Shown: positions 45,756 to 57,891 of the stretch, in pieces
How positions within the stretch are numbered: the stretch's first letter is position 1
Layout of the letters: the number at the start of each line of letters is the position of its first letter
NCBI GenBank assembly: GCA_011032825.1
Contig: JAADJZ010000004.1
Span: 1,736,001 to 1,800,000 of the forward strand
DNA: 64,000 nt
Source: Massariosphaeria phaeospora
Taxonomy: Eukaryota > Ascomycota > Dothideomycetes > Pleosporales
Direction of reading: 5' to 3'
Translations under genes and position numbers: made by a program
The notes under the pieces: generated by a model
The model's input: the letters and a program-made list of their open reading frames with translations, nothing else
Database searches by the model: none
Told to the model about the DNA's origin: nothing

Positions 45756-46906
45756 CAGAAATGCACGGAGGGGGGTAAGCTCCTAGTACGGTGCGGTGCG
45801 GTGCTGTACAGTTGCCTTGCCCGGATGGATGCCCAGATGGATGGATGGATGGATTGAATGTGAGATAGAGAGGCAGGGATCAAACGGGAAACATCCTATC
45901 TAATACAGTACAGTAGACATCTCAAGAGCAAGAGCAAGAGCTTGAGGGTGAACGCATGGCCTGTGCTAATCGTGTTGACAGTTCAGTTCAGTTCAGTTCG
46001 GTTCGGTTCTATTCAGCGCTAGAAGAAGGTAGAGAATTATGCATGTGCATGTGCATGTGCTTATAGTTTAGTTTAGTTCAGTCCAGACTAGTTAAAAAAA
46101 CTACGCCCGGCTAGTTTAACAGCAGAGGCAAGGCGTTACAATAGTTACTGAATAATCCAATATAACATATACATACATACAACACAAACACTCTATACAT
46201 CTACCTACGGTCAATCAAGCAGGCACAGTGCACTCGAAAACACACACGTAAGCAGAGTGTTCTTCTAGTGTTTTAGTTAAATGCGAAGCAGGTAGATAAG
46301 CAGAGCAGAGCAGAGCGGAGCTGTGCTGAGCAGAGGTAGTTGCAATTGAATGGCTTGGTTGGTAGGTAGGGTATCTACTGTACAGTACGGAGTATAGCTA
46401 AGCTTGATTAGATCAAATCAAATTAGACTCGATTGGAATAATACACGGAGTGGATGGATTGGATTGGAATAAGATTCTTGTAGTTGGCAACAATCCAATC
46501 CATCCTGTTCCTCTCCATTCCCGTCCCGCTCCCTTCCGTCGCAAGCCAATCCAATCCGACCCATTGCCCAAGCTCGATGAACACACGCGTTTCTGCGAGC
46601 TGAGCTCCGTTGGGGTTGTGACCCGAATTTCTTGTGAGGTACCTACTGCCTCCTAGCCACTGCCTGCAGTGAGCGCCTGCGGTCGAGGCGGCCATGTGGA
46701 ACCTCGCGTCATTTCTTCGGCATACGTACTACGTGTGTGCGTACTCACCCATAATCCATTGCCTTTTCCTTTCCGTGTTCATGTTCGTGTTCATGTTCGT
46801 GTTCATGTTCATGTTGAATCTTGATGTTCATGTTGCTGTTCCCCTTCGTCCCCCTAGCCCCCGCCCAAACCAAGCAACCTCTCGCGCGAGACCACTGTTT
46901 GTGTTT

Positions 46907-46982
46907 GTGTTTGTGTTGTATAGGGCCGAGCGGGCGGATGGATGGATGGATGGATGGATGGGTTGGACGTTGCGTTGGGGTT
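46907..46982 (+). repeat. Partial third copy of the local repeat
   Basis: GTGTTGTATAGGGCCGAGCG, then GCGGATGG and GGGTTGGACGTT, repeat the core of copies A and B about 1.3 kb downstream, with a GATG tract in the middle. Confidence 0.6.
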
Positions 46983-47077
46983 TGCGTCGTCGTCATATAC
47001 CACAAAAAACAATGGAGCTGGCAAAAAATCCCTTTCTTTTTCTTTCGCCCGACAGACAGACACGGCAAGGAGCCAGT

Positions 47078-47085
47078 TATAAAAA
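47078..47085 (+). promoter_or_regulatory. Putative TATA box of the M28 aminopeptidase
   Basis: TATAAAAA lies 170 bp upstream of the ATG. The leader between them ends in CCGAA/CTGAA repeats just before the start codon. Confidence 0.5.
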
Positions 47086-47254
47086 GAGAGGGAACCCGCC
47101 TGGCTGGTTGGACTGCGTCTTTGGGTACCTGCATACATACACCTGCATACCTACCTAACCTACATTCATTTGAACTTGCCTTTCTTTGCCTTGTATTTAT
47201 TTTCAGGACCAAACTGAACTGAACCGAACCGAACCGAAGCCGATAAACGACGCC

Positions 47255-49040
47255 ATGAAGGCCAGTCTTTTCTTCGGCGCCCTCGTGGCAGCGACTGCGG
47301 TCGCGGCTGTAGACCCGGCCGACGGCTGTGAAACATGCGAGGATAAGCCGCTCGTGAGCGACGTAAGCTACAGTCGAGACTGACCATCCACCCATCCATC
47401 TAACTTACCCCCTAGAAACTCCTGGCGGACATCACCGAAACGGCCCTCATCGCCGGCGCCAAAACGCTGCAAGAATTCGCCGACGCGTCGAACGATCCGT
47501 TCGACGGGACGAAGAATCGCCTCGGGGGCGGCGAAGGCCACATGGCCACCCTGGCGTACTTGAAGAAAGAGCTCGAGTCCGTGGGCGACTACTACGACAT
47601 CGACATCAGCCAGAAGGTCGACGTCGATGTCGTTCTTGTTGCGGAAGGGTCGCTGACCCTTGATGGCAAGGACCAAAAAGTGCTGCCGTTCCAGTACTCG
47701 CCTTCCTCGCCGGCGGCAGGGGTTGAAGGGGAGGTGGTGGTGGTCAAGAACTATGGGTGCGAGCTGGTATGTTGTTGATCTCGGATTTGACGGCGAGATA
47801 AATTGGGCCTCCTGGCTGACCAAGACTAGACCGACTTCCCGGCGGAAGTAAAAGGCAAGATTGCTCTCATCGAGCGGAACCGAAAATGCGACTTCGGGAT
47901 GAAGTGCACGAACGCTGGCAAGGCGGGCGCCAAGGGTGCTATTATGTATAACAACGAACCGGGACAACTTAAGCAAGCAGTCCTGGGGCCTTGGGATAAG
48001 TACGATACGGAAAAGACGGGTTTGTGCCCTATGTTTCTCACCATCGCGCTGTTACTGACCGTATAGGCAAAACCCCCTACGTACCGGCTATCAGCGTCAG
48101 TCAGGAGCAAGGTGTTGAAATTAAAGAGAAGATAGCAGCTGGAGGGAAAGTGAAGGCTGTGATCAAGACCAAAGGAGAAATGACCAAACGATCATCACAT
48201 AACGTTGTGGCAACGTCAAAATGCGGGTCTCGCGATAGCGTCGTCGTACTAGGCGGGCACACTGATTCGGTCAAGGAGGGTCCTGGAATCAACGATAACG
48301 GTTCTGGTATCATCGCCCTTCTTGAAACGGCAAAGGCACTCTCCAAGTACAATCTCAAGAACGCGGTGCGGTTTGGGTTTTGGACTGCCGAGGAAACTGA
48401 TCTGATGGGCTCTGACGCGTACATTGGTGCAACCCCGGAGGCGGAACTCAAAGCCATCCGAGCGTACCTCAACTTCGACATGATCGCCAGTCCCAATGGC
48501 GTCCATGGAGTTTACGATGCGGACCTTGATGACTTCAAACCAATCGAGAGATGGCCAGTACCGCCTGGAAGCGCTCCAATCGAGAAGTTCTTCCAGGACT
48601 TCTTTCGGAAATACCACAAGGAAACTCACGGAAAAGACGAAAAATACCACGCTGGGGCGGAACTCGACGCCAACTCGGACTACGAGCCGTTCCGAGAACT
48701 CATGACGATCCCCATCGGCGGCCTCGACTCGGGTCGTGACAAGAAAAAGACGGAGGCCGAGGCGAAATTGTTCGGTGGAACGGCGGGCGTAGCCTACGAC
48801 AAGAACTACCACGGGAAGGGTGATAACTTTGCCAATCTGGACAAGAAGGCGTTCGTGGTGAATGCAAAGGCGATCGCAGCGTCGGTCGTCGAGTTTGGGC
48901 AGTCCTTCAAGCTTCTGCCGAAGGCATCGGCGAGGAGGGACACGGACTCGAGGCCGGCATTTGTAGCGAGTTTGAAGCGGGGCAAGACGGCGCATGTAAC
49001 CCGTGGCTCGGTGGGATGTGGACGCCAGGGATGGGCGTGA
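47255..49040 (+). CDS. Secreted M28 aminopeptidase with PA domain
   Basis: Four exons (47255-47362, 47416-47766, 47830-48019, 48067-49040) encode 540 residues. A signal peptide covers about residues 1-18. A protease-associated (PA) domain lies at about 130-235 (GEVVVVKNYGCEL, then KGKIALIERNRKCDFGMK). The M28 zinc-peptidase core follows: His281 (GGHTDSV), Asp293 (NDNGSG), Glu325-Glu326 (TAEETDLMGS), Asp354 (NFDMIASP) and His465 (KNYHGKGD). These give the complete set of two-zinc ligands and the general base. It resembles aminopeptidase Y-type enzymes and would remove N-terminal residues from extracellular or vacuolar peptides. The last ~45 residues are basic and lack a membrane anchor. The third intron uses the less common donor GTTTGT. 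A strong TATA box is present upstream. Confidence 0.94.
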
Positions 49041-49570
49041 GGGTGAGGGCGCGGGTGCACTTCAGAGTGCTAATATGGACCGTTCGAGGACTATGCTGCT
49101 GTGTAGACAACTAATGCTGCTGCGTAGAGAAGGCAACGTAGTATCATCGATCAATAGAGCAATAGAGCTGGATTACTACGTGCATGACTGTTTCTGGAGT
49201 GCGCGGCGGCCCCTGGCTGGCTCGGGGCTGGTGTTGATGTGAGGCACACGTCGTGATGTGAGGCACAGGTGCAGGCCATGGCGGGCGCGATAGAGGATGG
49301 TGTTTGTGGCGGCAGGCGGCAGGCACGGGCGTCGGCCTTGGCGAAGAGGCCCTGGCGGCCTGGCCATCGATCGCCGACAGGGAAGCCGCGGCCGTGGAGC
49401 CTGGAGTGACGCAACTCGCCGGCGCCTGTTGTTGTTGCTGCTGCTGGGGCGAGGCCAGGCTGGCGCGTACAGAGGGCGTGTGCTGGTGTGTGCTGGTGCT
49501 GGCCCTCAGGTGGCAACGTGGAGGCGTGCGAGTTGGCTGTTGTGTTTGCTGGAGACGTGCGTGCAGCGTG

Positions 49571-49607
<37 letters not shown>

Positions 49608-50092
49608 GCTGTCCAGAGCTGCGGGTGAGCGCCGGGGGGCTTTCGTCAACACCGTACTTGTAGACGGACGACACCACGCCCGCCCTCGATTGTACAGCCT
49701 CTCTCTCCCTAGACACTGCTTCGCATACACTCCCTTCGCGCCATTCTTTTGATTCCCGACATCTTCCCCCTTTCCCCTCTTCTAGTGCTGTGCCGCCGCC
49801 CGTGGCCGTGGGGTGCGTCGAGCAACCGGCCGTGCAGCTCCAGCTCTTCGCTAGATAGCTGCCGCCCGCCAGCCATCCAGGAGGCTAATCACGCAAGCAG
49901 GTTTGTGCCGCCCTGCAACAGTGCAACCTGGCCCTGGCTCCCCATAAGGGTCCACCCCAAGCTCCTGAGCTCCGCAGCTCCACACGCGACCCTCTCGCGC
50001 TGCCATCGTCCCCCCTCGCCCGTGTCTGACGCCATTGACCGCGTCTGACCTCGCACCCGTGAGGCATTTCGACGCCCGCCAGCACTCCCGAC
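49041..50092. other. Intergenic: tricalbin promoter region
   Basis: About 1 kb, GC-rich. Contains a GGTCGT hexamer tract (49571-49606). ORFs across it read repeats. The last ~300 bp is CT-rich leader-like sequence. Confidence 0.6.
49571..49606. repeat. (GGTCGT)6 hexanucleotide repeat
   Basis: About six tandem GGTCGT units, similar in kind to the GGTCAC tract at 6979-7028. Confidence 0.9.
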
Positions 50093-53000
50093 ATGGCCAC
50101 CGACGCCCACGCTTCGGAGCTCAAGCAGCAGGGCGCGCTCGAGGCTGCAAGAGACCCCAATTCGCGCGTCACGGCACAACAAGCCGAGGACCTGGTGCTG
50201 CAAGAGGCCAAGAGAGGCGGCAGCGCTGCCCTCTCCTTCGACCCGAACGCCAGCCCCGAAGAGAAGAGAGCCCAGGCGCGAGCAGTACGTACTCTGTGCA
50301 TGCTGGCCTGCACGCGCAATGCTAACATGGGCTGCAACAGCGCATCCCCCCTGGTTTCCACCATGAGCGGAAGCCCAATGCTGCTGCTTTGGCCTCGGAC
50401 GCAGTAAGCGATACGGTCCCCGGTATTTTCAATCACGACCGCTGACGTGGTGGTGTAGGACGACTCTGTCGGCACCAAGTACGATATGCCTCCGCCCTCA
50501 AAAGCGGGTGCCATCGACCTCCCCGACAAGGCGAACGGCCACGCACCCGAGCTCGATGAGGACAGCCGGTGGGATCGAGTTGGCTGGGCACCCCGTTTCG
50601 GCATGCCAGGCTCACTTGACGCCGACGAGGACGAAGGGTCGCTGCTGGACCACCAGACATGGCTGGAGAGCCGGCTCGAGGACAAATTCTTCGGCGACTG
50701 GTATCACAACACCGGCGTCATCATATTCGCGTGCTTGAGCTCCTGGGTCACTGCTCTGCTTGGCGGAGGCCTCGGCTGGGTCTTCCTGATCATGGCCATC
50801 TGCGGAACCTACTATCGAACCTCGATTCGCCGTGTCCGCCGCAACGCTCGAGACGACCTGAACCGGGAAATGGCCAAGAACAGACTGGAGACGGATCATG
50901 AGAGCCTGGAATGGATCAACAGCTTCCTGGTCAAGTTCTGGCCCATCTACGCTCCCGTACTCTGCGACACCATCGTTGCTACGGTCGATCAAGTTCTGTC
51001 CACCTCCACCCCTGCGTTCCTCGAGGGCCTCCGCCTGAAGCAGTTCGTGCTCGGCACAAAGCCGCCGCGCTTGGAACACGTAAAGACATACCCTAAAGCT
51101 CAGGACGACGTTGTGTTGATGGATTGGAAGTTCAGCTTCACACCCAACGATACTGCAGATCTTACGTCGAGGCAGATCAAGAACAAGATCAACCCGAAGA
51201 TCGTGCTCGAAATTCGCCTGGGCAAGGGAGTGGTTAGCAAGGGTCTGGATGTCATTGTTGAAGACATGGCCTTCTCTGGCCTGATGCGTCTCAAATTCAA
51301 ACTCCAAATCCCCTTCCCACACATCGAAAAGATCGAAATGTGCTTCTTGGAACGGCCAATAATCGAGTATTCTTGCAAGCCCCTTGGCGGCGACACTTTC
51401 GGCTTCGATATCAACTTCATCCCCGGCTTGGAAACCTTCATCATGGAACAAGTCCACGCAAATCTCGGCCCAATGATGTACGACCCGAACGTCTTCCCGA
51501 TTGAGATTGCGAAGATGCTCGCAGGAAGTCCAGTAGACCAAGCTATTGGCGTAGTACAGGTGACTTTCCACGGAGCCCAAGGTCTTAAGAACCCCGACAA
51601 GTTCTCAGGGACCCCTGACCCCTACGCTGTGGTTTCAATCAACAACCGTGCAGAGCTTGGACGGACGAAGACCGTGAATGAGAGCACGAATCCACGTTGG
51701 AATGAGACGATGAACATCATTGTTACCTCATTAAAGGACACGCTAACGATCAACCTATTCGATTTCAACGACTTTCGGAAGGATAAAGAGCTCGGCACTG
51801 CATCCTTTGCTCTGGAGCAGCTGGAGGAGGATGATGAGCACGAGAACCTCCATCTCGAAGTTATGTCTGGCGGCCGACCTCGTGGCGTTCTTCAGCTCGA
51901 TGTTCGGTTCTTCCCGGTCATGGAAGGCGCTAAGCTCGAGGACGGCACCATTGAACCTCCCCCGGAGTCTCGCACAGGCATCGCCAAGTTCACCGTGGAG
52001 CAAGCCAAAGAATTGGACGGTTCCAAAAGTCTGGTGGGGCAACTGAACCCGTACGCTATCCTGCTCCTGAACTCCCATGAGGTCGCAGTGTCGAAGAAAC
52101 TAAAGCGAACAAATAACCCTATCTGGCCCGATGCGACCAAGGAACTGCTCATTACCGACCGTAAGAAGGCGAAGCTCGGCCTGATCATCAAGGACGATCG
52201 CGACATTGCTACGGACCCAGTCATTGGCAAATATCAGATCACTCTCGATGATATGTTGGAGCTTACGAGCAAGGGTCAAGAATGGTATAGTCTTTTTGGT
52301 GCACAGTCTGGCAGAGCCAAGATGAAACTTGAATGGAAGCCTGTCGCCTTAAAGGGGGCACTTGCCGGGTCAGGCGGTTATCTCACCCCGATTGGTGTTA
52401 TGAGACTGCATTTCCAGAGTGCACAAGGTCTCCGAAACCTCGAAACGATGGGCAAGTCTGATCCGTACGTCCGAGTGCTCCTCTCTGGGGTTGAAAAGGG
52501 ACGGACGGTCACGTTCAAGAACAATCTCAATCCGGAGTGGGACGAAATCATCTATGTGCCTGTACACACAACGCGTGAGAAGTTGACGCTCGAAGTCATG
52601 GACGAAGAGAGCCTTGGAAAGGATCGCTCGCTGGGTCACATTGAGCTATCTGCGTCAGACTATCTCCGGAAGAATGACAATGACGAGTATGCCGTTTACG
52701 AGCAGAAGTCAGTGCTGTCTGAAGGGCTCAGACTTGGCAAATCTTCTCAGTCCAAGGGTACATTGAATTACACATGCTCGTTCTACCCCACCTATCCGGT
52801 ATGGGATCCTGACGAGGACGAGGGAAGCGACGCGGACGAGCTTTCGCTCTCACGCAAGAGCTCGGTAAACACTCAAGGGTCCAAAACACATACGAGGATC
52901 GTATCGAACACGTCGCGAGCGGAGACGGTTGGGACGATTTCCTCCTTGAAGTCGGCGCAAACGTCACCTGAAAGCAACGGCATTAATCTCACGCAGCTCG

Positions 53001-54846
53001 ATTCGAACGAAGGCCAGCAGGAAGAAGCAATTCCTCCGAAGAAGGGTATCGAGAAATTGCGTCTTACTGCTGATGACCTTCAGCAGTATGGTAGGCCGAA
53101 CCGATCTCTGGATCCGGTGGTATCCAGGAAGCTGAGTTGGTTACCTTACCCACCCAGCAACTTTATACCCCGTATTTATAAATCATAAACTCAGTCGCTG
53201 ACCTATTGCAGAATCTGGCCTCATCGTCTTCAAGCTGGTCGACGGCGAATTCGCGGACACGGGCGGTTATGTCGATATCCTTATGGATGATATGGCATTT
53301 GCAAGTCACACGAGCGCTAAGATCAAGAGCCGCAGTATGTCTTTCAACGAAGGTATGTTTGTAAAATTGCCGCTTTTGATGCACAGCTGACGGAGGTGTA
53401 GTCGGTGACACGATGGTTCGCGAACTCGACTTTTCGAAGATCACGCTTCGGATCATGGAGCATATCGACAAGAAGGGCGAAGGTGACGAGGATCACATCA
53501 TTGCTAAACTCACAGGCAACACTCTTGAGACCCTCCGACGGTGCTTGTACACTCCCACCCAACTCATACTCAAGGACAATCATGGCCGTGAGAACAAGAT
53601 CACGGTCAGCCTCAAATATCTTCCGATCAAGATGCAGCTAGACCCTAGCGAGTCGTTCAACAATCAAGGAACGCTCCGTGTCGATGTTCTTGACGCAGAT
53701 GACCTACCCGCCGCCGATCGTAACGGCTTTTCTGACCCCTACTGCAAGTTCATTCTTAACGATAAGGAAGTCTACAAGACAAAGACACAAAAGAAAACTC
53801 TACACCCAGCATGGAACGAGTATTTCGAGGTACCAGTGCGGAGCCGGACGGCCGCTCAGTTCGAAGTTAAGGTATTCGACTGGGATTTTGGCGACAAGGC
53901 AGATTTCCTCGGCAAAGCTGCTATCAACCTCGATATCTTGGAGCCCTTCCAGAACCAGGAGGTTACTCTCGGCCTCGACGGGAAGTCCGGCGCAATCCGA
54001 CTTAGAATGTTGTTTAAGCCAGACTACGTGGTGCGGTCACGTCAAGGTTCGTCTACGTTTTCAGGGACATTCGCAGTGCCAGGCAAGGTCATCGGCGCAC
54101 CCGTCAAGGGCGTCGGCAAGGGTGCCGTGTTTGTTGGAGGCGGCGTAGTACGCGCAGGCACTTTCCTCGGCCGCGGCTTCAAGCGAAGGAAATCTAAGGG
54201 AGCCACCGGAGCTGAAGAGTTCGAACGCGGCGACTCCCCAAACATGTCCATGGACGAGACGCCCGTCATCTCGGTCGAAGGCCCGGACGCCGCCCCGCCG
54301 CACCCCCCACACCACAACCGCCACAAATCCTGGGGCGCCCAGAGCTTCGCCAGCGGCGTGGGCGGCGGCGCCCTCGGCACCGGCGACCCTGGCAGCGCAA
54401 CCATCACCATCGTCAGCGCGTCCGGCTACCCGGCCGGCACCAAAGTGCGCGTCCACGTCCGCCTCGACACCCCCAAAGGCGCCAAGGAAGTCCACAAAAC
54501 AGAACACATCAAAGCGCCCGCCACCGGCGCCGTCACGTTTGAAAACGAGTCTTTCCGCGTGCCCTGCACCGCCGACGCGTCGTTCAAGCTCGTCGTCAAG
54601 GACCACTCGACGTTCGGCTCCGACGCCGAGCTCGGCGAGGCGCCCTTCTTCGTCGACGACCAGGGAATGGGCGGCGGCGACAAGAGCGTCAATGTTGGCG
54701 CGGGGACGGTGGTCGTGAGGAGCAGCTTTATGGCGGATGAGGGCGGCGGTGCTGCGTCCGGCCCGAATAGTCCGCGCGTGAGGAAGGGACTGCTGAGTCG
54801 GGGTAGGGAGCGAGATAGAGAGAGTCGTAGTGCGACGCCGGCTTAG
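50093..54846 (+). CDS. Tricalbin: SMP and multi-C2 membrane-contact protein
   Basis: Five exons (50093-50284, 50341-50403, 50459-53090, 53212-53352, 53402-54846) encode 1490 residues. A hydrophobic hairpin at about 170-204 (NTGVIIFACLSSWVTALLGG) should insert into the ER membrane. An SMP lipid-transfer domain follows (about 233-445, with LEWINSFLVKFWPIYAPVL). Several C2 domains come next: about 452-570 (SGTPDPYAVVSIN), 600-720, 735-870 (GKSDPYVRVLL) and about 1080-1190 (GFSDPYCKFILN). A more degenerate C2-like region and a basic Ser-rich tail close the protein. Family role: tethers ER to plasma membrane and moves lipid at contact sites; the C2 domains bind acidic lipids, some with calcium. 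The Asp-rich calcium loops look intact in the first and fourth listed C2 domains. Exon 2 is only 63 nt. It is the largest gene in the window. Confidence 0.94.
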
Positions 54847-56556
54847 GAGGGTGGGCGGCCGAGACGGTTTTCGGTGGATTATCCGGGGGATGGCGGGTGG
54901 AGGCATGGGGGCAAAGCGTGGGTGGGACGGTGGTGAGGGAGGGGTGCATACATGGCATGGATGGATGGAAAGGATAAATGGTGTTTTGTGTCTTTTTCTT
55001 GCGAAGTAGCATGGACGACGGCTCGACTTGACTACTCGCTCATACCCCCCCCCCCCCCCCCCCTACCTAATTCATTAGTCTGTACCTAATAAGGACTTGT
55101 GTTCTTCTTCTTCTTCTTGTTCTTTGGATTCGGATTGGATTGGGAAGGGAATGGGGGAAGGGGATTGTGATGGGGGGGTGGTCTGGGTAGGGGGCGCAGT
55201 AGGGGTTCTTTTCTTGGTTATACCGATTATCTTATCACCTACATATGATTTTTATACTGTTTTTCTCTTCCTTTCTTCCTTCTCTTGCTTGTAGTTGGTC
55301 GATGGGGTGGGGTGGAAGGGATTAGAGGGGGTGTGTTTATACTAGCTAGTTCAGTTGGGAAAGCTCGAAGACGATCAATTCGAAGACCTTGTTTTCATAT
55401 ATTCTATTCATGCACAGTGCCTGCTTGTCTGCCCTTAGCAGCTGAGTTCTGAGTTAAGTAGAATTGAGTTGAGTTGAGTTGAGTTATTTATCAGCTCAGC
55501 TTAGCTCAGCGGCACGTACAAGCTAGCTAGCTAGACTACACTCTTTAGCTCAGTTCGGTTTGGTGCAAAGGGGGAAGTAGGAAGTGCGAAGAGATAGTAG
55601 TTGTTGTAAAGAGAGAAGAGAGGGGGCGTTGAAGTGATACTAGTTGTTGTAAGAAGCTAGAGAGGGTAGTAGAGGAAGAGGAATAAATAGGCGGATTAGA
55701 GGGGATAGAGGGAAATATAGAATTGTAGAGAGAGAGGACTAGGAGGGCGCAGAGAGAGTAGAGGTAGAGGTAGGGCGGAGGTAAGATAGTAGAAGGTAAG
55801 GTAGAAGGTAGGTGTATACGTGCGTACTAGCCTTGTCAGCTCTCTAGGCCTACTCTACTTTACTTATTTACTGTATGTACTATATATACTGTACATCGTA
55901 TTATAGCAAATCAAACTAAAATCAAATCAACTTAGGTTGGTTCAGATAGCTTTGTTCTCTCTCTCCTCTCTTTTACTCTGCCCTCTCTTTCTCACTCTCT
56001 TACGCTTACATGCAATATACAGGGCACCCCTACTCTGCTCTACTCTCTTCTTGCTCTCTTGCCGCGGGCGGCCGCACGTGTGGAGTTCCTTCCTGGTGTG
56101 CCTCGCCGCAGCGTGGGGTTTGGTGTAGTGCGTGGTTGTGGTTGCGGTTGCGGTTGCGTGGAGGGCGGAGGGTGCGGAGGGTGCGGAGTGGGGGGTGGTA
56201 TGTCATGTCTGGTACGGTGTGATGCGGGTGGAGATGGTGGATGGAGGATTAAGGGTTGTGGTGTGAGGGGGTAGATGGTTGGCTGGGGAGCGTAGTGGTG
56301 GTGTATTAGTAGTTGGTTAGTAATGAGGCATGTGCTATCCGGAGGGTCGGGTGATAGTTTATATTAGTTGGGTAGTAATGAGGCGTGTCCTGTCCAGAAG
56401 GTCGAGTGATAGTGTGTGTATTCAACTCTCCGGGGGAGATGGAGATATATACGTCCAGTTCAACCTACCTGCTCAATATCACCTCGCACCTCTCTGGCCC
56501 CATCCCCTCCAAACCCATCTCCTCTCGCTGTGCCACGCATGCATGCCCTCACTCCC
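54847..56556. other. Repeat-rich intergenic region between convergent genes
   Basis: About 1.7 kb between tricalbin (+) and tyrosinase 2 (-). It contains a poly-C run (55045-55063), a TTC tract (about 55101-55118), GTTGA/AGCTC pentamer tracts (about 55452-55515), long purine-rich (GA) sequence (about 55570-55800) and GGTTGC/GGTGCGGA tracts (about 56130-56190). No coding sequence is supported. Confidence 0.65.
55045..55063. repeat. Poly-C run (19 nt)
   Basis: Nineteen consecutive C residues. The true length may vary or be misread by sequencing. Confidence 0.9.
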
Positions 56557-57891
56557 CTAGACATAGATATAGCACAGCGGCCCCGCCAATGTGCTCGCCA
56601 CCTCGCGGATCTTCACCTCCGGCACGCCCACAAACCCCAACTCCACCACATCATCCAACGTCGCGTTCCTACTCGGCGGCACGTTGATCACCGTCAGCGT
56701 GCCCTGCAGCGCATACAGCCTGCGCTCGATATCCAGATTCTGCCACGTCCACCACACGCGGTCGATCATGGCGTGGTGTAGGTAGAAGGCCGGGTCGCCC
56801 GGCGACGCGAACAGGTCGCCCGCGGGGTCCCCGCCGATGGTGAGGTGGCCGGCTGCGTGCACGCCGAGGAAGCCGGCGGGGAAGTCGCCTTGCATGCGGG
56901 AGGCGAAAGCGCCGAAGGTGGGGGAGGTGCGGAGGAGGGAGGCGATGTCGGCGTCGCGGGTCCAGTTGCTGGAGGCGGCGCGGGAGATGTCGCGGCGGAG
57001 ACAGCGTGGGTTGTGGGCGAGGCCGTTGGGGGAGGGGTTGGGGTGGGAGTCCGAGATGATGGGGGCGACGGGGCCGAGGTTGACAGTAAAACTGGGGTGG
57101 GGTTGGGTTAGAGAGAGAGACTGGAGGGTATGGTGGGAAGTTTTGGTTTACTCTTTGAATGGGCCGGATTTGACGCAGCCGCCACCGTTGCCGGGCGGGA
57201 GACTGATGTTGCAGAGCTTCGGGGACGGAATGCACGTATTGTTGCGGCCGGGGATGTACGCGCCGTCGCCGGACATGCTCGTGGCGCTGCCGTCGAAGGC
57301 AGGCGACTTGGCGGGATTGTCCGCCCATCGTGCCCAGTTGTAGTATGGTTGGTAGCCCTTGTAGCCGCATTCGTTGCGGAGAGCTTGTTCGTATGCCCAG
57401 GTGAAGTAGCGGTGCCACGCGAGGAAGTTACCCTGCGAGGTATCAGAAATCGGTCAGTCATATAGGTGGAGAAAGGACCATACCGTGCCATGTATCGAGA
57501 GAGTTTGGTTGATGTGGGTTGCTACGAAATCATCATAGCGGGTCTTTGCACCTGCTACGAGACTGGCCGGAGTCTTTGCTGGCTTCTTCGACAGGCATTT
57601 AACTGCGGAGATGTAGTCCTTCTTTTCCGTGGTTGTGAGAAAAGACCTATAATGTTTTAGCGATGGTGTTGCACAAATGCAGCATTGATCTCCTCACCAC
57701 TCCTTCCGTACAGCCACATTCTTCAAGGTGCATTTCTTCGCATTTGGGTAGCCATGCAAGGCGAGATGGAATCCCAGATTGAGAACCCCCTCTACCGCTA
57801 ATGCGTTAACCTCGAGAACGGCGCGAGCCTCTAGAGGCACAGCGCCGACACAGCTGATCAGAGCAGCCGCTACGAAAGTCGAGATTCTCAT
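56557..57891 (-). CDS. Secreted tyrosinase, second copy type
   Basis: Four exons on the minus strand (57698-57891, 57484-57646, 57152-57432, 56557-57091) encode 390 residues. A signal peptide covers about residues 1-17. CuA ligands are His109, His117 and His126 (ATHINQ, SIHGTGNFLAWHRYF). CuB ligands are His291, His295 and His319 (VHAAGHLTIGG, then SPGDPAFYLHHAMIDR). QPYYNWARW stands where PYWDW is usual. No C-terminal lid extension is visible, so it is of the short secreted type. Expected reaction: oxidation of monophenols and catechols to quinones. Introns are 51, 51 and 60 nt; one falls between the second and third CuA histidines. The first tyrosinase (30698-31805) has one intron, at a different position. 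An ATG six codons upstream (57909) is in frame, but the later Met begins a cleaner signal peptide. Confidence 0.94.

Larger units (their letters stand above)
44659..47254. other. Repeat-rich intergenic region with a MITE
   Basis: About 2.6 kb without genes. It contains a local duplication (about 45015-45246 and 45553-45755), a partial third copy (about 46907-46982), a 306-bp MITE (45247-45552), GATG tracts (about 45185-45206, 45836-45854, 46935-46962), AGTTC/GTTGA pentamer tracts, a TACGGAGTA copy (46386-46394) and a TATA box for the M28 gene (47078). Confidence 0.75.
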
